The position numbers were made by a program, and so were the translations under genes. From Anaerolineae bacterium (GTDB taxonomy: Bacteria; Chloroflexota; Anaerolineae; B4-G1; SLSP01): a stretch of 18,086 bases of DNA. Positions 13,467-18,086 of this stretch are shown piece by piece; the stretch's first letter is position 1; every line of letters begins with the position of its first letter. The notes beneath the pieces are model-generated. The model saw only the letters and a list, made by a program, of their open reading frames with translations. It was not told the DNA's origin and ran no database searches. The stretch lies in contig JAFGSL010000203.1 of NCBI GenBank assembly GCA_016934645.1, forward strand, positions 1-18,086. Reading direction: 5' to 3'.

Positions 13467-14774
13467 ATGAACAACAGTGTGAATCAAAAACGAAATCGCC
13501 GCAAAACACTGACGCGCCGTGAGTTCTTGCAGGTTGCCGGTGTGACTGCGGGTGCGCTGCTCGTCGGCTGTGGTCCGAAAGTATCTCCAGCGCAGCCAGA
13601 GACCGTTGCGCCTTCTGCGACGGCCGTGCCAGCTACCGCAACGACTTTGCCAGTTACGGCAACGACTGCGCCAGCCGCCGCGACGGCACCACCAGCTACC
13701 GCAACGGCTGCGCCAGCCGCCGCAACGGCTGCCCCGGTTGCCGCGACGGCAGCACCAGCTACTGCAACGGCTGTGCCGGCGGCTGCAACTGGAGCGAAGA
13801 AGGCGCAGGTCGCCATTGCCCAGGCTAAAACTTACGATCCGCAAGTGTTGTATGACAAAATTCGCGATATGCTCGATAGTCTGGGGGGATTGGGCGACAT
13901 TGTCCGCCCAGGCGCGCGTGTGGCGATTAAGACCAATCTGACCGGCGGCACGTATTGGGAAGGCAAGACGCGTGGCCTTCCTGGCACCGAAACCTTTGTC
14001 ACGCATCCTGAGGTGGTCAGGGCTTTGGGCAAGCTCGTACTCGACGCGGGTGCGCAAGCGCTGTACATCGTGGAGGCGGTCTATGAGTGGGAATCCTACA
14101 CGGTGTGGGGTTACGATACCGTGGCAAAGGAATTGGGTGCGACGTTGATCGACCTGAATGCCAGCGCCCCCTATCCCGATTTTGTGGCGACGCCGGTTCC
14201 CGGTGGAGGCAAGCTCTACAACGAGTTCACCTTCAACCATATCCTGGAAGAAATCGACACGTTTATGTCCGTCTCTAAGATGAAGTGTCACTGGGTTGCG
14301 GGTGTTACCCACACGATGAAGAACTTGTTCGGCCTAGCGCCTCTCCAGTTCTACCGGGCGACTGCCCAGGATACCTACCGCTCGGGATTTCACGGACCGA
14401 ACGACGAGACTGCCGGACAGCGCGTGCCGCAAATCATCACCGATCTCAATCGCGCGCGTCCTTTGCACTTCGGACTGGTGGATGGCATCAAGACCACCGA
14501 ATCTGGGGAAGGCCCCTGGATTGGGGGTGTAGAACCGCTCGAACCAGGTGTGCTGTTCGCTGGCAAGAATGTCGTGGCGACGGATGCGGTCGCGACGGCG
14601 GCCATGGGCTTCGATCCAACCGCGGTTGCGGGTAGTACGCCCTTCATCCGTGGCCTTAATCATATCCAACTGGCGAACGATCTGGGATTGGGCACAAATC
14701 GCCTTGAGGAGATTGATGTGCTTGGACCGTCTATCAAGGATGTCACAACCAAGTTCCGCGCTGCGCTTGGGTAG
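13467..14774 (+). CDS. Tat-exported lipoprotein with DUF362 domain
   Basis: The protein has 435 residues from the ATG at 13467, which has GGAGG seven bases upstream. The signal is a twin-arginine lipoprotein type: TRREFLQVAG (16-25) then ALLVGC with C35. Residues 55-110 are eight consecutive 7-residue repeats of the form P-x-x-A-T-x-x, a flexible spacer. From about 112 the DUF362 domain follows: VAIKTNLTGG, THPEVVRALGKLVLDAGA, MSVSKMKCHW, GVTHTMKNLFGL, PQIITDLNRARPLHFGLVDGI and VVATDAVATAAMGFDP. DUF362 proteins are often linked to iron-sulfur or redox functions; no ferredoxin cysteine pattern is present in this one. The Tat route suggests a protein folded, perhaps with a cofactor, before export. 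Its role is unknown. Confidence 0.88.
   Translation: MNNSVNQKRNRRKTLTRREFLQVAGVTAGALLVGCGPKVSPAQPETVAPSATAVPATATTLPVTATTAPAAATAPPATATAAPAAATAAPVAATAAPATATAVPAAATGAKKAQVAIAQAKTYDPQVLYDKIRDMLDSLGGLGDIVRPGARVAIKTNLTGGTYWEGKTRGLPGTETFVTHPEVVRALGKLVLDAGAQALYIVEAVYEWESYTVWGYDTVAKELGATLIDLNASAPYPDFVATPVPGGGKLYNEFTFNHILEEIDTFMSVSKMKCHWVAGVTHTMKNLFGLAPLQFYRATAQDTYRSGFHGPNDETAGQRVPQIITDLNRARPLHFGLVDGIKTTESGEGPWIGGVEPLEPGVLFAGKNVVATDAVATAAMGFDPTAVAGSTPFIRGLNHIQLANDLGLGTNRLEEIDVLGPSIKDVTTKFRAALG
13629..13796 (+). repeat. 21-bp tandem repeat encoding a heptad spacer
   Basis: Eight units of 21 bases lie inside the DUF362 gene and encode PATATTL, PVTATTA, PAAATAP, PATATAA, PAAATAA, PVAATAA, PATATAV and PAAATGA. 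Spacer length could vary by slippage between strains without breaking the reading frame. Confidence 0.8.
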
Positions 14775-14805
14775 GGGATTTTGCAAGTCTTTTCACGATC
14801 TGGCG

Positions 14806-14896
14806 CCTTTTGCTAGGCGGGACGCACTTACGCCTGGCAAAAGGGCGGGAAAACGCAAAAACGCCCGGTTACAAGTCAACCAAGTGCGTCCCGCCT
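14806..14896. repeat. Inverted-repeat element with alternative foldings
   Basis: Two pairings share bases. Pairing A: CCTTTTGCTAGGCG (14806-14819) with CGCCTGGCAAAAGG (14831-14844), 14 pairs including one G-U, loop of 11. Pairing B: AGGCGGGACGCACTT (14815-14829) with AAGTGCGTCCCGCCT (14882-14896), 15 perfect pairs, enclosing GGGCG/CGCCC (14843-14847 with 14862-14866). A and B exclude each other. It lies between the DUF362 stop and the next promoter. It could be a terminator-like structure of the DUF362 transcript or a miniature inverted-repeat element. Confidence 0.65.
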
Positions 14897-14939
14897 TAAA
14901 TCGAAACGTACCCACCAGGCAACACCAGGCTAATTCCTC

Positions 14940-14969
14940 TTGACAAATCCTTTTTATTTGTGTTATACT
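14940..14969 (+). promoter_or_regulatory. Promoter of the 848-residue gene
   Basis: TTGACA at 14940-14945 and TATACT at 14964-14969 are 18 bases apart (17 if TTATAC is the -10 box). The predicted start is near 14976, at the first base of the operator. Confidence 0.75.
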
Positions 14970-14975
14970 AGGCTC

Positions 14976-14989
14976 TGGAAGCGCTTCCA
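14976..14989. promoter_or_regulatory. LacI/CelR-like operator
   Basis: TGGAAGCGCTTCCA is a perfect 14-bp dyad with central CG, the classical LacI-family operator form. It resembles the TGGGAGCGCTCCCA site of the cellulose-utilisation regulator CelR of actinomycetes. It sits at the predicted transcription start, so repression is expected. It differs from the operator of the lacI gene at 1024-2040, so another LacI-family protein outside the window may bind it. Confidence 0.8.
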
Positions 14990-15272
14990 AAGCGTGTGGG
15001 CGCGGAGATGTCCGGCCAGCTAACCGCAAGGCTTGAGCAGTGATGGTGCTCGTGCCTGTTGTTGTCTCTTTTCATAGCAAGTGAGTCATTACCAGTTGCG
15101 TAACCATTTAACAGTGTTACAATTTTCGATAGTTTTGCGATTGTGAAACTGCCGCTTTTTCCATCGTGGCGCTCACATTTCGGTTCAAGTATCGACCCTG
15201 AGTTTTTACAATGTTCTTTCGTGAGGATTTTTGAGATTCGTGGTTTATCTCCCGAGGAGGCTTTGCACTTAG
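14990..15272 (+). other. Long 5' leader of the 848-residue gene
   Basis: About 283 bases without a convincing gene. A hairpin AGGC-tt-GAGCA / TGCTC-gt-GCCT at 15029-15057 is followed by a T-rich stretch. I see no riboswitch that I can name. A short frame starting with GTG at 15143 overlaps the main start and has no ribosome binding site worth noting. Confidence 0.4.
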
Positions 15273-17819
15273 ATGACATCTTCTTATCTCGAGTACGAGT
15301 TGCACGACGGCTACATCCACAACTGGCTGGTCGCCGGCCCACAGGCGATAGCTGTTCCTGATCCTGACCACTACACTGGTGGGGAACCGGAGCGCAAGCT
15401 CCAAATCGCACAGTATTACTACACCCCGGAAAACCTTATCCAGCAGACTCCGGTTGACAGGGAGTCTTTTGCAATTGATGACACCACATTGACCTGGCAC
15501 TATACCCGTTGCCTTGACGATCACTTCGTTGATAAGTCCACCTTCCATCACACCTGGCACTATTTGCGCACCTGGGCCTACACCCAGCTTCACGTGTGGG
15601 AAGAGCAGGAAGCCACCTTCATCATCACCACGAACGGGCCGGCAGATGTATGGGTCAACGGAGAGCATGTTCACCGTCACGAGCACTTCCACCACCAACA
15701 GCCTGCGAGTGTGTCCTTCACCGCAAGGTTGCGAGAGACGGACGATGAGGGCGTGGGCAACGAGATCCTGGTCCGCTTCGAGGAAGTTGCCGCGCGCGAA
15801 TGTCCTTACGTGATGGCGTTGCGTGTGGCTGATATCGATCCTGAAGATGTTGAAGTGAAAGTGCCTTCGGCGACAACGCGCACCATTCGTCACATGATGT
15901 TGGAGCAAGTCTTTGAGCAGGCGTGCATTGAGGAAGTTGCGAACTACCGTGGTAAGGTGGTGAATCTTCACTGGCCAGACGATCTTGAGACGAACTTCAA
16001 CTACGATTACAGCATTCAAGACCCGAGAAACCGTATCTATGTCAGTGGCGAGACGGAGGCAAAGCCTGGCGAGGTTGCTGACATTGGTCACGGCTTCCGT
16101 ATCTGGCAAGGGCCCTTCCGTGCAGTGCTCCGCGCGGTTTCGCAGGAACATGCTTTCTGGAATGTCCGTTATCAATGGGATATGCCTTTCTATATTCTGG
16201 ACAATGAGTACTCGGAGACGCCTTACGGTACCGTAGAGGAACGCAGCCTTGAGGCGCTGAACTATGCAGCGACCCAGAAAGATAATCTCTATGCCGAGAT
16301 TGCCAAGTTCGAGCTTGGGAAATGGGAAGACGTTGACCAGGACGTCATCCTGAAAGCGATTACCTCTATCAACGCACGCGGGGATTGTAGCGACTTCGAT
16401 CTCGTTGGCCTGCTTGGGGTGATGTACCGCTATATGGATCAGAATGAATTCCCCGCCGATCTGAAAGCGCCTCTCAAGGAGTGCGTGCTCAACTTCAAGT
16501 ACTGGCACGATGAGCCTGGCGCTGACGCGATGTGCTACACCACGGAGAACCACAGCATCCTCTTCCACACCTGTGAAGTTCTGGCCGGGCAGCTCTACCC
16601 CGATGAGATTTTCACCAACACCGGGCAGACCGGTCAGTGGCATCGTGAGAAGGGCGAGCGCCTGGCATTGGCGTGGCTCAAGACGCGCGGCGCGACCGGT
16701 TTCTGGGAATGGGACTCCAATTGCTATTTCGAAGAAGACCTGCTGGCGCTATCGCATCTCGCTAGCCTGGCTGAGACCGAGCACGTTGTGGAGCTTGCGG
16801 CTGTCGTTATCGATAAGATGCTCTTCACGATGGCGGTCAACAGCTATAAAGGAGTCTTTGGTTCGACGCACGGGCGGACTTATAGCCCGATGATCAAAAG
16901 CGGTCAACTCGAACCTACATCGGGTATCTGCCGCTTGATGTGGGGACAGGGCGTTTACAACCAGCATTTACGCGGTTTGGTGGCGATGGCGTGCTCAGGA
17001 TATGATTTCCCGTTGATGATCGCTGGCATCGCGACAGACCGGCGTGAAGAGATGTGGAATCGCGAGCGCCACGTGATCAGTGAAGCTGGCGATGAGATCA
17101 ATAAGGTCACGTATAAAACCCCCGATTATATGCTGGCTTCGGTCCAGGATTACCGGCCTGGTGAAAAGGGTTACCAGCAACATATCTGGCAGGCGACCTT
17201 CGGCCCCGATGCCGTCGTCTTCGTTAATCATCCACCGGTCATCAGCGAGGATGGTGCTCATCGCCCTAATTTCTGGGCTGGCAACTACGTGCTGCCGCGT
17301 GTGGCGCAGTGGAAGGACGCGCTGATCGTGTTGTACAGTCTACCCGAGGACGATTGGCTGGGTTTCACTCACGCGCATTTCCCGGTCTATATGTTTGACG
17401 CTTACGAGGTCCGCGACAACTGGGCCTTTGCGCGCAAAGCGGATGGCTATCTCGCGCTGTCTGCATCGACTGGTCTGGCTTTGGTCAAACGCGGCCCGGC
17501 GGCCTATCGTGAGTTGCGCGCCTATGGCCGTGAGACGGTGTGGATTTGCCAGATGGGGCGCGCGGCGGTAGACGGCAGCTTCGAGGCGTTCCAAAAGAAG
17601 GTGCTGGAATCCACTGTGGATGTACAAGGGCTTACGGTCAGTTACACCACGCTGCGTGGCGAGACATTGGCTTTCGGATGGAAGGACACGTTCCTCTGTG
17701 ATGGTGAGGAACACCCCCTGACCGGCAAGCACTACGAGAATCCATACTGCACGGTCGAGCTGGCTGCTTCCGAGATGGATATTCGTTTTGGCGATTATGT
17801 GATGCGGCTTGTATTTTAA
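15273..17819 (+). CDS. Large cytoplasmic carbohydrate-active-enzyme-like protein (848 residues), family not identified
   Basis: There is no signal peptide. Residues 1-200 look beta-rich: IHNWLVAGPQAI near the start and a carbohydrate-binding-like sandwich at about 95-170 (HTWHYLRTWAY, PADVWVNGEHV, a His cluster at 132-141, NEILVRFEEVA). Residues 310-640 are helical with Trp, acidic and His residues spaced as in alpha/alpha-barrel glycosidases or lyases: RGDCSDFDLVGLLGV, CYTTENHSILFHTCEVLAGQ, ATGFWEWDSNCYFEEDLLAL, NSYKGVFGSTHGRTY. The last part (about 640-848) is again beta-rich and resembles the C-terminal sandwich of heparinase-like proteins (HPPV..., NFWAGNYVLPRVAQW). It probably acts on imported oligosaccharides, since a LacI/CelR-like operator controls it. 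GAGGAGG lies 12 bases before the ATG, a longish spacing. The substrate and exact family are unknown. Confidence 0.72.
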   Translation: MTSSYLEYELHDGYIHNWLVAGPQAIAVPDPDHYTGGEPERKLQIAQYYYTPENLIQQTPVDRESFAIDDTTLTWHYTRCLDDHFVDKSTFHHTWHYLRTWAYTQLHVWEEQEATFIITTNGPADVWVNGEHVHRHEHFHHQQPASVSFTARLRETDDEGVGNEILVRFEEVAARECPYVMALRVADIDPEDVEVKVPSATTRTIRHMMLEQVFEQACIEEVANYRGKVVNLHWPDDLETNFNYDYSIQDPRNRIYVSGETEAKPGEVADIGHGFRIWQGPFRAVLRAVSQEHAFWNVRYQWDMPFYILDNEYSETPYGTVEERSLEALNYAATQKDNLYAEIAKFELGKWEDVDQDVILKAITSINARGDCSDFDLVGLLGVMYRYMDQNEFPADLKAPLKECVLNFKYWHDEPGADAMCYTTENHSILFHTCEVLAGQLYPDEIFTNTGQTGQWHREKGERLALAWLKTRGATGFWEWDSNCYFEEDLLALSHLASLAETEHVVELAAVVIDKMLFTMAVNSYKGVFGSTHGRTYSPMIKSGQLEPTSGICRLMWGQGVYNQHLRGLVAMACSGYDFPLMIAGIATDRREEMWNRERHVISEAGDEINKVTYKTPDYMLASVQDYRPGEKGYQQHIWQATFGPDAVVFVNHPPVISEDGAHRPNFWAGNYVLPRVAQWKDALIVLYSLPEDDWLGFTHAHFPVYMFDAYEVRDNWAFARKADGYLALSASTGLALVKRGPAAYRELRAYGRETVWICQMGRAAVDGSFEAFQKKVLESTVDVQGLTVSYTTLRGETLAFGWKDTFLCDGEEHPLTGKHYENPYCTVELAASEMDIRFGDYVMRLVF

Positions 17820-17840
17820 CAGAATGTTAATAGAATGATT

Positions 17841-17912
17841 AAGACTCTATCCGAAAATCGTGCTTGCGAGCGTTTTTGGGTGCGTCAACGATGAATTTTC
17901 GGATAGGTTCTA
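17841..17912. repeat. Palindromic repeat element, longer copy
   Basis: GACTCTATCCGAAAAT (17843-17858) and ATTTTCGGATAGGTTC (17895-17910) are inverted repeats matching at 14 of 16 positions, about 36 bases apart. Its reverse complement matches 2377-2426. It starts 21 bases after the stop of the 848-residue gene and may also serve as a transcript-end stem, but no T-run follows. Confidence 0.6.
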
Positions 17913-18001
17913 AGGGTTCATAAAAATATAACTTCCCGTATTTCACGCTCGAAGCCCCGTCCCCGGGGCGTTTGCGCGGGAATTTATTCTTTTACAGACC
18001 C
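17911..18001. repeat. 91-bp tandem palindromic repeat, unit 1
   Basis: The unit begins TAAGG-RTTC-RTAAAAATATAAC. An outer stem pairs TAAAAATATAACTTCCCG (17921-17938) with the reverse complement of 17977-17994 at 15 of 18 positions. Inside is a perfect hairpin GCCCCG-TCCC-CGGGGC (17954-17969). No coding frame is visible. It is repeated directly at 18002. Confidence 0.75.
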
Positions 18002-18086
18002 TAAGGATTCGTAAAAATATAACTTCCCGTATTTCACGCTCGAAGCCCCGTCCCCGGGGCGCTCTGCGCGGGAACTTATTCTTTTA
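18002..18086. repeat. 91-bp tandem palindromic repeat, unit 2 (cut by the window end)
   Basis: This copy is nearly identical to unit 1 at a spacing of exactly 91 bases through the central hairpin (18045-18060). Differences are few: two in the first ten bases, a short change with one extra base after the hairpin (CTCTGCG for TTTGCG), and one base in the right arm. The window ends inside it, so more copies may follow. Confidence 0.75.

Noticed and set aside
13347..14312. Minus-strand open frame of 321 codons opposite the DUF362 gene
   Set aside because: It mirrors the 21-bp repeat as Ser/Arg/Gly/Cys low complexity. The plus-strand protein has a clear Tat lipoprotein signal and DUF362 domain.
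15143..15361. Upstream GTG-started frame of 72 codons as a leader peptide
   Set aside because: It has no ribosome binding site, no recognisable content, and overlaps the main gene by 89 bases in another frame.
15117..16643. Minus-strand open frame of 508 codons opposite the 848-residue gene
   Set aside because: The plus-strand frame has a promoter, operator, ribosome binding site and coherent protein features. The antisense translation has no recognisable domain and looks like a codon-bias shadow.
17911..18086. CRISPR array or tRNA-like repeat from the 91-bp tandem units
   Set aside because: The whole 91-bp unit is conserved with no variable spacer, and no cloverleaf with anticodon and TTC loop can be drawn.

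Overview
The window looks like chromosomal DNA of a Chloroflexota bacterium (Anaerolineae/Caldilineae/Roseiflexus-like). This is an inference from gene style: a Ser/Thr kinase fused through a Pro/Thr-rich linker to a formylglycine-enzyme-like domain, Pro/Thr- and Ala-rich linkers behind lipoprotein signals, a bS21 gene with a long leader, an orphan BrnT-type antitoxin, and arrays of heptamer repeats between genes. No rRNA, tRNA, CRISPR array, phage gene or transposase gene was found.

Layout. (1) 20-2099, minus strand: a LacI-family repressor gene with a consensus promoter and its own operator, followed by a two-domain protein of unknown function whose second domain seems frameshifted at the window edge. 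(2) 2187-3220, plus strand: a long structured leader ending in an intrinsic-terminator-like hairpin, then rpsU (bS21) and a small protein with a very basic tail. (3) 3240-5655, plus strand: a compact four-gene operon of two paralogous cysteine-cluster membrane proteins, an isoprenylcysteine-methyltransferase-like membrane enzyme and a TetR regulator. A perfect TGAC-N2-GTCA dyad lies at the predicted transcription start and again before the second gene. This is the best candidate for an undescribed system. (4) 5624-10510, minus strand: an 856-residue protein of unknown function and a transmembrane Ser/Thr kinase with an extracytoplasmic formylglycine-enzyme-like domain; inverted heptamer arrays lie at both ends of the kinase gene. 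(5) 10625-14774, plus strand: a nucleotide-sugar epimerase, a GH5 cellulase-like lipoprotein, an internally deleted BrnT toxin remnant with its antitoxin, and a Tat-exported DUF362 lipoprotein. (6) 14806-17819, plus strand: an inverted-repeat element, a strong promoter with a perfect LacI/CelR-like operator, a leader of about 300 nt, and an 848-residue protein that resembles carbohydrate-active enzymes. (7) 17841-18086: a short palindromic element related to one at 2377-2426, then two tandem 91-bp units that are themselves large palindromes.

How the genes may work together. The LacI repressor, epimerase, GH5 enzyme and 848-residue protein point to plant-polysaccharide or oligosaccharide use controlled by LacI-type repressors; the operator before the 848-residue gene differs from that of the local LacI gene, so more than one repressor is probably involved. 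The TetR operon is self-contained and may handle thiol-reactive or metal stress at the membrane, but this is a guess from cysteine content, methyltransferase type and regulator type. Many intergenic gaps hold small palindromic or heptamer repeats that could shape RNA or act as non-autonomous mobile elements.
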